Origin: DATFXF01 sp035258565
GTDB lineage: Bacteria > Acidobacteriota > Terriglobia > Acidiferrales > UBA7541
DNA length: 7,524 nt
Direction: 5' to 3'
NCBI GenBank assembly: GCA_035258565.1
Contig: DATFXF010000253.1
Location: forward strand, 1-7,524
Position numbers and translations under genes: made by a program. Under the pieces are notes generated by a model. It was not told where the DNA came from. It did not search any database and worked only from the letters and a program-made list of their open reading frames with translations. Position 1 is the stretch's first letter; each line of letters opens with the position of its first letter. Below are positions 1 through 6,519 of the stretch, piece by piece.

Positions 1-1557
1 CTTTATGAGATGGCCACTGGTCGGCAAGCCTTCTCGGGCAACACTTCGGCGGTCATCTTCGAAGCGATTCTGAACCGCATGCCCGCCTCGTCGGCGCAGC
101 TGAATCCGCATCTACCAGGTGAACTTGACCGGATCATCAACAAACTGCTGGAGAAAAACCGCACTGCGCGCTATCAGACGGCCCCGAGCTTGCGCACCGA
201 CTTGCACCGGCTGAAGAGGGAGATTGATTCGGGCCACGCCTCCACCACTGCCACGCCGGTGCAGAAGTCGCTGGCCGTGCTCTATTTTGAAAACCTAAGC
301 CGGGCCAAGGAGGACGAGTACTTCCGGGATGGCATCACCGAAGATGTGACCAACGAGTTGTCGAAAATTAAGGGGCTGGCGGTTCTCCCGCGCTCGGCGG
401 TCCTCGCCTATCGCGACAAGCCGGTGACCGCTCCTCAGGTCGGCCAGCAACTCAACGCCTCGCACGTTCTAGAAGGCAGTCTGCGCCGCGCCGGTAATCG
501 CCTTCGCATAACCACCGGACTGGTAGAGACACGAACCGGGCACACCGTGTGGGCCGAGCGCTATGACCGGGAAATGAGAGATGTATTCGAAGTGCAGGAC
601 GAAATTGCTCGCAAGATTGCCGAGGCCCTTCGGATCACGCTCTCGCCGCAGGAACAAAAGGCGATTGCCCAAAAGCCCACTGAAAACCCTCAGGCTTACG
701 ATTCCTTCCTGCGTGGGCGAAGCCACGCCCGTCGAGTGACTCGCACCGACCTGGAGTTTGCGATGCAGTTGTACGAACAGGCGGTTGCTCTCGACCCCCG
801 TTTCGCGCTCGCCCATGCCGGGCTCGCCATCGTCTGTGGGCTTTTTTATGAATGGCACGAACAAGATGAGCGCTGGATCCAAAGGGGGCTAGCTGCCTGC
901 GAGCGCGCCCTGGCGCTCGAGCCGCAGCTTGCAGATGCGCTGGCTGCCCGCGCCAGAATCTGCTGGGCTCAGAAGAACCACGATGAGGCCATCCAGTACG
1001 CTCGGATGGCAATCGAGCGCAAACTGGACTGCGAGGGGGCTTATTGGACGCTGGGACAAGCCTATTTCGCCTCGGACCGCTTAGAGGAAGCTGCCGCAGT
1101 AGCCGCGCGCGCCATCGAAGTGAGTGGCAGCGATTACAATGTCTATATTCCGTTCATTCACATAATGGAGCGGCTGGGTCGGAATGAGTCAGCCCGGCAG
1201 TTTCGCCAACAGTGCCTGCGTGCCTTAGAGCGACAGCTTGAGTTAGTTCCTGAAGACGCTCGAGCGCGGGTCTTGCTTGCTTCCCAGTATGTGTCCTTCA
1301 AGAGAGAGCCCGAAGCACTCCGCGAGCTACAAATCGCTCTCGCGCTGCGACCAAAAGATTCCAACATTCTCTACAACGCCGCATGCGTCTACGGGCTTCT
1401 CGGAAACAAGGACCAAGCATTGGCAGTGCTCAAAAAGGCTGGGGAAGCCGGCTATTCGCTCCTCATAACCTGGGCAGCGCGGGATCCAGATCTCGCCTGC
1501 CTGCATGGCGAGCCGGAATTCCAGCACTTGCTCGAAGAAGGCAAGCAAAAGGGCTAG
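1..1557 (+). CDS. Ser/Thr protein kinase with TolB-like and TPR domains, C-terminal part (5' end outside window)
   Basis: The frame is open from base 1 (L-Y-E-M-A-T-G-R) and ends at TAG 1555-1557, giving 518 visible codons; the true start lies upstream. Residues 1-76 match the end of a Hanks-type kinase domain: 'LYEMATGRQAF', then a subdomain XI-like 'LLEKNRTARYQTA' with its conserved Arg. The ATP-binding lobe and catalytic loop are not in the window, so activity cannot be judged. Residues about 90-215 ('LAVLYFENLS', 'YFRDGITEDVTNELSKI', 'VLEGSLRRAGNRLRIT', 'VWAERYD') are the TolB-like/FlgO-type domain common in acidobacterial kinases and adenylate cyclases. Residues about 230-515 hold TPR-like helical repeats such as 'AMQLYEQAVALDPRFALAHAGLA' split around 'LYEQAVALDPRF', ending in a typical 'DPDLACLHGEPEFQHLL'. 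Inferred role: phosphorylation-based signalling with protein-protein contacts through the TPRs. No membrane segment is seen between kinase tail and TolB-like domain, where many relatives have one, so the visible part looks cytosolic. Domain identity is confident; the signal and substrate are unknown. Confidence 0.9.
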   Translation, partial: LYEMATGRQAFSGNTSAVIFEAILNRMPASSAQLNPHLPGELDRIINKLLEKNRTARYQTAPSLRTDLHRLKREIDSGHASTTATPVQKSLAVLYFENLSRAKEDEYFRDGITEDVTNELSKIKGLAVLPRSAVLAYRDKPVTAPQVGQQLNASHVLEGSLRRAGNRLRITTGLVETRTGHTVWAERYDREMRDVFEVQDEIARKIAEALRITLSPQEQKAIAQKPTENPQAYDSFLRGRSHARRVTRTDLEFAMQLYEQAVALDPRFALAHAGLAIVCGLFYEWHEQDERWIQRGLAACERALALEPQLADALAARARICWAQKNHDEAIQYARMAIERKLDCEGAYWTLGQAYFASDRLEEAAAVAARAIEVSGSDYNVYIPFIHIMERLGRNESARQFRQQCLRALERQLELVPEDARARVLLASQYVSFKREPEALRELQIALALRPKDSNILYNAACVYGLLGNKDQALAVLKKAGEAGYSLLITWAARDPDLACLHGEPEFQHLLEEGKQKG

Positions 1558-1795
1558 GGCGATTCACCCAGTGAGAATTGCTCCTTAATCATAGCTCCTG
1601 TGAGGGGTGGCCTCTCGACAACTGATCCGGTCGCATCCGCCCTGCACCTACCCGCCTGCAGCTGCCGGAACAGTTCCCTTTGGACACAACAAGGTTCCAT
1701 GGTGAGGTTTGAATGGGTGCGGTTCGGTTTACAGTAGGTGCGCAACCGTGGAAGAAACTAAAGATAACCGGCAAAGCACAACCAGTCTGAACGTT

Positions 1796-1812
1796 CTAGC
1801 GGAGCAAGCTAG
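1796..1812. repeat. Short inverted repeat upstream of the secreted PPGL-repeat gene
   Basis: CTAGC at 1796-1800 and GCTAG at 1808-1812 form a perfect 5-base inverted repeat with a 7-base spacer, 34 to 50 bases before the ATG at 1846. The position would suit an operator or a 5'-leader hairpin for that gene. A 5-base arm can easily occur by chance and no clear -35/-10 pair was found near it. The rest of the 288-base gap 1558-1845 shows nothing else that I can support. Confidence 0.2.
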
Positions 1813-1845
1813 GGCACTGTAAGCTGCACAACAGGGAGCACCACA

Positions 1846-2346
1846 ATGACAAGCTGTGTTCCACGCACTGCTCTCCTATTGCTTGCCGCTCTTGCTGCGC
1901 TTGTGCTGCCGGGTGTGGTCCAGGGACGCAGCCAGGGTAATCCGCACAAACAGAAGGACAAGGATCAAGTGGAGCAGGACGCTCGCCGTCGAGCTCGGGA
2001 CGATGACCGGGGTGAGGATCAGGTTCGGCCCATCTTCAGCCAGCGCGATCGTGAGATAATCGTCGCCTATTTCCGTACGCGACGCTCTGGTCTCCCACCT
2101 GGACTGGCAAAGAGGAATGGAAACCTGCCGCCGGGACTCGAGAAGCATCTGGAGCGCAATGGCACGCTTCCGCCGGGTTTGCAGAAGCGCGTGGAGCCAT
2201 TTCCTCCAGATCTTGAGCGCCGCTTGCCACGGCTGCCAGTAATCTACCGTCGCGGAACCATTGGGCCTGACGTGATCATTCTGAACGGTAAGACAGGCGC
2301 GATCGTAGATATCATCCGCGGTGTAGCCACAGTTGCCGGACGGTAA
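1846..2346 (+). CDS. Small secreted basic protein with PPGL repeats (CigR/RcnB-like)
   Basis: This encodes 166 residues. The ATG is preceded by AGGGAG (1833-1838) at 7 bases, which fixes the start. Residues 1-27 form a signal peptide: a short N-region with Arg7, a Leu/Ala-rich core, then 'GVVQG'. A highly charged, probably disordered stretch follows (about 28-62, rich in K, R, D, E, Q). 'FSQRDREIIVAYF' (64-76) precedes four repeats: LPPGL at 83-87, 94-98 and 108-112, and a diverged FPPDL at 119-123, spaced 11, 14 and 11 residues. The C-terminus, 'GPDVIILNGKTGAIVDII', matches the usual ending of CigR/RcnB-type periplasmic proteins ('...TG.VVDI.'). The family is known from the Salmonella CigR anti-virulence protein and from many hypothetical proteins; its biochemical role is unclear. 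It stands alone, 288 bases after the kinase gene on the same strand. Secretion is well supported; function is not assigned. Confidence 0.88.
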   Translation: MTSCVPRTALLLLAALAALVLPGVVQGRSQGNPHKQKDKDQVEQDARRRARDDDRGEDQVRPIFSQRDREIIVAYFRTRRSGLPPGLAKRNGNLPPGLEKHLERNGTLPPGLQKRVEPFPPDLERRLPRLPVIYRRGTIGPDVIILNGKTGAIVDIIRGVATVAGR

Positions 2347-2494
2347 AGCCGTGCGGTGATTTCGCCCGCTCCTCCGTGGCGTTTCCTGCGGCTTGGGGAG
2401 AAGGGCCAGCCGCAAGGCAGGCCGGGCTCTCCTCTAAGGCCGTCGCCGATTTCGACGAACACATCAACATGCCCGTGAAGGAGAGGCGTTAGTC

Positions 2495-2515
2495 TCGCCA
2501 ATACTCATTTGGCGA
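2495..2515 (+). terminator. Hairpin with a weak T-run, possible terminator
   Basis: TCGCCAA (2495-2501) and TTGGCGA (2509-2515) make a perfect 7-base stem with a 7-base loop. AGG and then ATTTT follow closely. It lies about 150 bases after the stop of the PPGL-repeat gene, so it could end that transcript. The T-run is short and broken by CGC, so this may be a weak terminator or an unrelated hairpin. Confidence 0.35.
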
Positions 2516-2568
2516 AGGATTTTCGCTTCCCTTGCTCTAGTGTGCCGAAAACTCCAGCGAAAAAGGTC

Positions 2569-2627
2569 TGTGCCCTATCTCTGAAAGCCACACTTACCGT
2601 AGACGCGCTGTGCGGTTCAAGGGCACA
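2569..2627. repeat. 8-base inverted repeat with a 43-base spacer
   Basis: TGTGCCCT at 2569-2576 is the exact reverse complement of AGGGCACA at 2620-2627. The right arm also sits in a local hairpin, GTGC-N9-GCAC, whose loop reads GGTTCAAGG. The T-arm resemblance is superficial: no tRNA acceptor, D or anticodon arm can be built around it. Role unknown; chance is possible. Confidence 0.25.
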
Positions 2628-2739
2628 TGAATTCGATGCAGGGGGCTAGAGCGAAACGGCAAGCCGCGCAAGACAGTGGCGTGCCCGCCCGATGACAAGC
2701 CGCGGCCTCCGGCGACCCGGCGCCCGCCGCACTTGTATG

Positions 2740-2768
2740 TTGCAGTCCGCGAAAAAACTCCGTATGGT
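2740..2768 (+). promoter_or_regulatory. Weak sigma70-type promoter candidate for the MFS gene
   Basis: TTGCAG (2740-2745) and TATGGT (2763-2768) are separated by exactly 17 bases. The -35 box matches the consensus at only 3 of 6 positions and the -10 box at 4 of 6. A start near 2775 would leave a leader of about 65 bases before the GTG at 2840. An alternative -35 (TTGACT, 2803-2808) has no fitting -10 box. Confidence 0.25.
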
Positions 2769-2839
2769 ATCGGCGCGGATACCTCGCTTCGGCCCTTGTT
2801 TCTTGACTCCCACTCGATCTAGCGACGCTTAGAGGTCAA

Positions 2840-4066
2840 GTGCGATTTAGGGATTTCAGCGGCGCTCAGTGGCGAGTGTTGGTGATCTTGATGTTGGTCA
2901 ACTTCGTGAACTATGTTGACCGCCAGATCATCTTTTCGCTGTTTCCCGCCCTTCGCCGGGACTTTGGCCTGAGTTTTGGCCAACTCGGCTCGCTGGCGAC
3001 GGCTTTTACCTTAGTCCTTGCTTTGGGCAGCTTGCCGCTCGGCATCTTGGCGGACCGCATCTCGCGGCGGATGGTGATCAGCGCGGGGGTGCTCTTCTGG
3101 AGCGCCGCGACTTTCTTCAGCGGATTAGCAGGCTCCTTTCGCTCCCTTCTCGCAGCGCGGGCGCTGGTCGGTGTGGGCGAAGCGGCTTACACTCCGGCCG
3201 GCACGGCCATCATCAGCGCCACCTTTCCCCGCGAAGTTCGGGCACGCGTGCAAGGCGCCTTTGACGTGGGAATGTTCATCGGTGGGGCCACTGGAATTGC
3301 CCTGGGTGGGATTGTGGGCCAGTGGCTCGGCTGGCGCCCGGCGTTCTTCCTTGTTGGTGTTCCCGGCCTGGCGCTGGGGCTGAGCGCGATGAGGCTGCCG
3401 GAGACGCCACACAATCCCTCAGAGGAGCGGCTTCCCGTGCGCGAATTGCTGCGCGTGCCTGCCTATCTGGTGGTATTAGCCAGCGGGTGGTTCAGCAGTT
3501 TTGCTGGCTACGCCTACCTGACCTGGGGCCCACACCTAGTGCAGGAATACAAAGGATTCAGCCCACGGGAGGCGGGAGTGGCTCTGGGCCTGACCCTGGT
3601 GCTGTCGGGGATCAGCGGCATTCTGGCCGGCGCTTGGCTGTCGGACCGACTGGCGCGACTTCGGAGCTGGGGACGCGCCGCTATTGTCCCCATGGGGTTT
3701 GTTCTGGGCGCTCCGCCGATTTTCTATGCCCTGCACTCAACGGATAAGCCACGCTTCCTTGCCTTCTTCGCCCTAGGCGTCTTTTTTCTCAGCTGGTACC
3801 ACGGTCCGGTCACAGCGACTATCCACGACCTCATCCCTCCGCACGGGCGTGCCACGGCCACGGGGCTCTACTATTTGTTCGTAAACTTGTTCGCGATGGC
3901 CCTGGCGCCACTATTAATCGGTAGAATTGCCGATAACTACGGCTTGCTGACTGCCTTGCATGTGCCTCTGCTCGCTCAACTCATCGGAGGAGCGTTGTTC
4001 CTCTGGGTGATCTACTTCATCCGGCGCCACGGGCTCCACCACGCTGCGCTAGCCGGTCATTGGTAG
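2840..4066 (+). CDS. MFS transporter, Spinster-like
   Basis: The product has 408 residues and about 12 membrane segments, the usual size for the major facilitator superfamily. The start is GTG with AGAGG at 2831-2835, 4 bases upstream; the first in-frame ATG (residue 18) falls inside the first membrane helix, so it is rejected. Helix 1 ends in 'NFVNYVDRQ' (21-29), close to the 'NY.DR' of Spinster/Spns-type carriers. The loop 2-3 motif A is 'GILADRISRR' (68-77). 'RALVGVGEAAYTPAG' (107-121) and, in the second half, 'HDLIPPHGRATATGLYYLF' are also typical of this subgroup. The N-half has a central 'GWRPAFFLVGVPG' segment and the C-half ends with an 'RIAD' loop and a short cytosolic tail. Relatives move lipids, sugars or organic acids; the substrate cannot be read here. 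The gene stands alone and converges on the decayed PAP2-related gene 47 bases further on. Confidence 0.93.
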   Translation: MRFRDFSGAQWRVLVILMLVNFVNYVDRQIIFSLFPALRRDFGLSFGQLGSLATAFTLVLALGSLPLGILADRISRRMVISAGVLFWSAATFFSGLAGSFRSLLAARALVGVGEAAYTPAGTAIISATFPREVRARVQGAFDVGMFIGGATGIALGGIVGQWLGWRPAFFLVGVPGLALGLSAMRLPETPHNPSEERLPVRELLRVPAYLVVLASGWFSSFAGYAYLTWGPHLVQEYKGFSPREAGVALGLTLVLSGISGILAGAWLSDRLARLRSWGRAAIVPMGFVLGAPPIFYALHSTDKPRFLAFFALGVFFLSWYHGPVTATIHDLIPPHGRATATGLYYLFVNLFAMALAPLLIGRIADNYGLLTALHVPLLAQLIGGALFLWVIYFIRRHGLHHAALAGHW

Positions 4067-4088
4067 TGAATATCAGATCGCTAGCCCC

Positions 4089-4102
4089 CAGCCGAGCGGC
4101 TG
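4089..4102. terminator. Short hairpin between convergent genes
   Basis: CAGCC (4089-4093), GAGC loop, GGCTG (4098-4102): a perfect 5-base GC-rich stem in the 47-base gap between the convergent MFS and PAP2-related genes. It could end transcription from either side. There is no T-run on either strand, so this is weak. Confidence 0.2.
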
Positions 4103-4113
4103 CGCCGGAAGGA

Positions 4114-4823
4114 TCACGATTTCGCGAGGTGGGCGAGCCCTCGGTCCAGTGACGGTGCCAGCCGACCAGCAGTCCCAGCAGCCCAGAGAGCGGTGATTGC
4201 GCCGGCGAATACGTCCATCCTGTAACGTACCCGAAGGATGATGACAGCAGTGGCCTCGAACACGGCCACCGCAATGCCCAGTGCAGTCAGCCAGGTGCGC
4301 CGCAAGCGGCCATCTCTGTGGCACCAAAGACCGCAGTGGCGGTGTGAGCCGAGAAGAAAAAGTCTGTTGCGGTCCCGTACGTAACCACCCGCGAGGGGAA
4401 ACCTGGATCGCGCCAAATCATTCCCTCGGGCACCGGCAGGGATGTAAGGCCTTGGCGAACCGGCGGAGGGAAATGAGGATCAGCAGCCCCAAAAATGGCC
4501 TGACCGTCGCGCCGAGCACTGCCCGGATTGCGATGAAAAGCGTCCGCGCATCGATGCCCGCCGAGCTTATGATGAGCAATCCGTTTGCCCATACTGGAAA
4601 GCAAGAAGGCATTCGCAGTGGCTGTGAATACAAACAGGCCATCATGTACAGCATGCGTCGGGAAGGTCCGTCTAGTCGGCAGCGCCTGCGTGGCCGACCA
4701 CGCTCCGAGCCCTACTCCGACCAATAGGAGGCGCAAAAGGCGCACCGGCCAACTAACGAGAGATGGGTCACTCGCGGTAGGCTTTCCAAGGAGGGTTGGT
4801 TTTCGCCGTGCGACGCGCGTCAC
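4114..4823 (-). pseudogene. Decayed PAP2-related membrane phosphatase (three frame changes)
   Basis: Read on the minus strand, pieces of one protein appear in successive frames. Piece 1 runs from GTG 4823 ('RLLRLLLVGVGLGAWSATQ', 'HDGLFVFTATANAFLLSS'). Near 4592 the frame changes to 'WANGLLIISSAGIDARTLF' and 'VRPFLGLLILISLRRFAKAL'. Near 4445 it returns to the first frame: 'EGMIWRDPGFPS', 'TYGTATDFFFSAHTATAVFG'. Near 4302 it changes again to 'TWLTALGIAVAVFEA' and 'LRVRYRMDVFAGAITALW', ending at TGA 4116-4114. Joined, the pieces give a multi-helix protein of about 235 residues like PAP2-related (sphingomyelin-synthase-type PAP2_C) phosphatases. One inserted and two missing bases explain the changes. 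In relatives the two catalytic motifs read SGHT and H-Y-x-x-D; here they read SAHT and R-Y-R-M-D, so the nucleophile-region Gly and the catalytic His look lost. It lies 51 bases after the DUF418 gene on the same strand, probably a former operon partner. Sequencing error could explain indels but not the substitutions. Confidence 0.8.
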
Positions 4824-4874
4824 AATCGGTCACAGGTAGACGCCACGCAACAGGGGGAGTGGCCCGATTCTAGC

Positions 4875-6161
4875 TTACGGGCGCATTGGTTGCAGTTTCC
4901 TGTAGGTCAGCGACCTCCAGATCCACTCCATCGGACCAAAGCGGAACCGCCGCAACCACCAGAGGCTGAGAGGAATTTGCGTCGCGTAAATAGCAAGGGT
5001 CAGGCCCAACCCCGCAGCGGGCCCGACCTTGCCGAACAGCCCGAGTCCGTACCCGTAAAAGATCGTTGTGCAGATGAGGGACTGAAACAGATAGTTGCTC
5101 AGTGCCATGCGCCCGACCGCGCCCAGTGGCGCCAGCCGCATTTTCCACGCTTGCCATTGCGCCAGCAGAACGATCACACCTGCGTAGAAGAAAGAGAGCG
5201 CGAGGTACCCTGCGGTCTCCAGCACTCCGTGCGCAAGACTGGTGAGGTAAGGCACTCGCAGGTCGGGTAGCCTGAATATTCCGGCCCGGGCCAAGATGCC
5301 TCCAAGGCCCAAGGCCAAAGCCCACCATATCGCTTTGCGAATGAAGGGGAGGTATGTTGGGAGCTTTTGAAAGATCTGGCGCCGTCCCGCATAGAGTCCC
5401 ATGAGAAAAAGACCGAGAATTTGGAACCATGCGATGGGCTGCGAGAAGGTCCAAGCAATGGCTCGTCCCCTTTCAGCCATGATCTCTGCGAACTTCCCGT
5501 GAGAGTAGGCCCGCAGAGATTCTTCCCACAGCATCTTGTAGTCTGCCTCCCTTCCCAGTACGAGTTCATACATTCGGGCGTGGACCTCCCTTTGAATTGG
5601 CAACAGGGCAATGGGAAGGAGCAGACAAACGATGGCGAACACAATGATCGTTTTTTTCTGGCATGCGCGAAAAGGAATGAGAAGAAAGCCCACGATCGCA
5701 TACCTGGCAAGAATATCTCCCGACCATATCAGGAAACCGTGCAGCAACCCGATCAGGAGTAGGGCCAACATCCTTCGGCGATAAACGGGAATGAAATGGA
5801 CGCCCTGCGACTCTGCACGGGCTAGCTGCATGCTAAACCCCAGGCCGAACAGAAAGGAGAGCAGGGGATAGAACTTATCCTCGGCAAAGAGCCAGATGAA
5901 CCACCCGGCAACCTGGTCGGTAGGCCCCCCCGACAACTGGGCACGCATCGCCCGTAGGGGGCCCCAATTGGGCCAGCTATAAAGGGGCATGTTGACGAGG
6001 AGGATTCCAAAGATTGTAAAACCACGAAGGATGTCAATGATTTCGATGCGCTCCCCGGCGGCGACCGGACGCATCACGTTCGTCGATTCGGCAGCTGTCG
6101 GCGGGGCGGAGGTTAGTTCAGCCGTAGTGCGGCCGTCAGGCCCCTGTTTCCCTCCGTACAT
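4875..6161 (-). CDS. DUF418 (YeiB-like) integral membrane protein
   Basis: The chosen start is ATG at 6161: AGGGAG (plus positions 6166-6171) lies 4 bases upstream, whereas a TTG six codons earlier has no such site. The product has 428 residues. The first 35 or so are polar and Ser/Thr/Ala-rich. Then comes the family signature 'RIEIIDILRGFTIFGILLVN' (38-57), several hydrophobic helices, 'LLSFLFGLGFSMQL', and 'LLHGFLIWSGDILARYAIVG'. The C-terminal DUF418 domain includes 'ALSNYLFQSLICTTIFYG' (about 353-370) and 'FRFGPMEWIWRSLTY' (406-420), which closely fit the family. Members are predicted polytopic inner-membrane proteins related to transmembrane acyltransferases; no reaction is established for most of them. 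The reading frame is intact to TAA 4877-4875. A consensus TATAAT lies about 65 bases upstream. Downstream, the decayed PAP2-related gene follows in the same direction. Family assignment is firm; function is unknown. Confidence 0.93.
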   Translation of the reverse strand: MYGGKQGPDGRTTAELTSAPPTAAESTNVMRPVAAGERIEIIDILRGFTIFGILLVNMPLYSWPNWGPLRAMRAQLSGGPTDQVAGWFIWLFAEDKFYPLLSFLFGLGFSMQLARAESQGVHFIPVYRRRMLALLLIGLLHGFLIWSGDILARYAIVGFLLIPFRACQKKTIIVFAIVCLLLPIALLPIQREVHARMYELVLGREADYKMLWEESLRAYSHGKFAEIMAERGRAIAWTFSQPIAWFQILGLFLMGLYAGRRQIFQKLPTYLPFIRKAIWWALALGLGGILARAGIFRLPDLRVPYLTSLAHGVLETAGYLALSFFYAGVIVLLAQWQAWKMRLAPLGAVGRMALSNYLFQSLICTTIFYGYGLGLFGKVGPAAGLGLTLAIYATQIPLSLWWLRRFRFGPMEWIWRSLTYRKLQPMRP

Positions 6162-6223
6162 CGAGCTCCCTGTAGGCAAAGGCGAACTGGCCGAAGCACC
6201 TGGGGCAGATGGTTGACTCCGGT

Positions 6224-6252
6224 ATTATACGCGGGCTTCGTTGTTTCGTTGT
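6224..6252 (-). promoter_or_regulatory. Promoter candidate of the DUF418 gene with a tandem 8-base repeat
   Basis: On the minus strand a perfect TATAAT (plus 6229-6224) lies about 65 bases before the DUF418 ATG. Directly upstream, 7 bases away, are two adjacent copies of ACAACGAA (plus strand TTCGTTGT at 6237-6244 and 6245-6252), covering the spacer and -35 region. No good TTGACA-type -35 is present at 16-18 bases, so the repeats may bind an activator or repressor. The -10 box is seen; regulation is inferred. Confidence 0.5.
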
Positions 6253-6290
6253 CTCACCCGGCTCGACACTCTGCCAGCCGCGGGACTAAG

Positions 6291-6454
6291 CTGCCCGCAC
6301 TCCTGCCTGATGCAACGTGAAGTTTACGTATCCAGATGGGAAGAAAGAGGAAAGGTACGCGAAGGCTGGACAGGTCTACTGGGTCGCACCCGTGAAACAT
6401 GAGGTTGAAAATGTAGGAGATAAGCCCGCGGGAGGGGGAGCAGCGGCCAAGTGA
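6291..6454 (+). pseudogene. C-terminal remnant of a small cupin protein
   Basis: From 6314 to TGA 6452-6454 the plus strand reads 'NVKFTYPDGKKEERYAKAGQ', then 'VYWVAPVKHEVENVGDKP'. This is the C-terminal half of the small secreted cupins common in Acidobacteriota, whose usual pattern is TYPDGK.E....KAG...W.P...H..EN.GDKP. An in-frame TGA at 6308-6310 closes it upstream, and no start codon precedes it. The frame shifted by one base before it continues the likeness ('LPALLPDA', 6291-6314): GATGCAACGTG would read D-A-N-V if one A were restored. The N-terminal cupin half, with the first metal-binding histidines, is absent; the space upstream is the DUF418 promoter. The last residues ('AGGGAAAK') also differ from the usual hydrophobic end. 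I read this as a truncated, dead gene. The family call rests on pattern memory, not a search. Confidence 0.6.
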
Positions 6455-6519
6455 CCGGTGAAAAGCAAGGTCAGTAGCAGCGCACTTTCCACAGTGACGG
6501 CGAGCCCTTGAAATCATCC

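Larger units (their letters stand above)
2347..2839. other. 493-base gap between the PPGL-repeat gene and the MFS gene
   Basis: No convincing gene was found here on either strand. A short plus-strand frame ends in 'ADFDEHINMPVKERR' at TAG 2490-2492, just before the hairpin at 2495-2515. It has no ribosome binding site and no recognisable fold, so it is not called. The gap also holds an 8-base inverted repeat (2569-2576 with 2620-2627), two copies of CAAGCCGCG near 2660 and 2695, and a weak promoter candidate at 2740-2768 before the MFS gene. Confidence 0.6.

Noticed and set aside
1813..1828. Sigma54-like element GGCAC...CTGCA upstream of 1846
   Set aside because: The distance between the GG and GC pairs is one base too long for a -24/-12 promoter.
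2376..2492. Short plus-strand frame ending 'ADFDEHINMPVKERR'
   Set aside because: It has a GTG start without a ribosome binding site, follows the preceding gene's stop too closely and matches no family known to me.
2607..2623. GGTTCAAGG loop resembling a tRNA T-arm
   Set aside because: The stem has only 4 pairs and no acceptor, D or anticodon arm can be formed around it.
3125..3747. Alternative frames on both strands inside the MFS gene
   Set aside because: They are shadows caused by high GC content; the MFS frame carries all the family motifs.
4281..4839. Plus-strand frames across the PAP2-related region
   Set aside because: Their translations lack any domain pattern, while the minus strand shows family motifs throughout.
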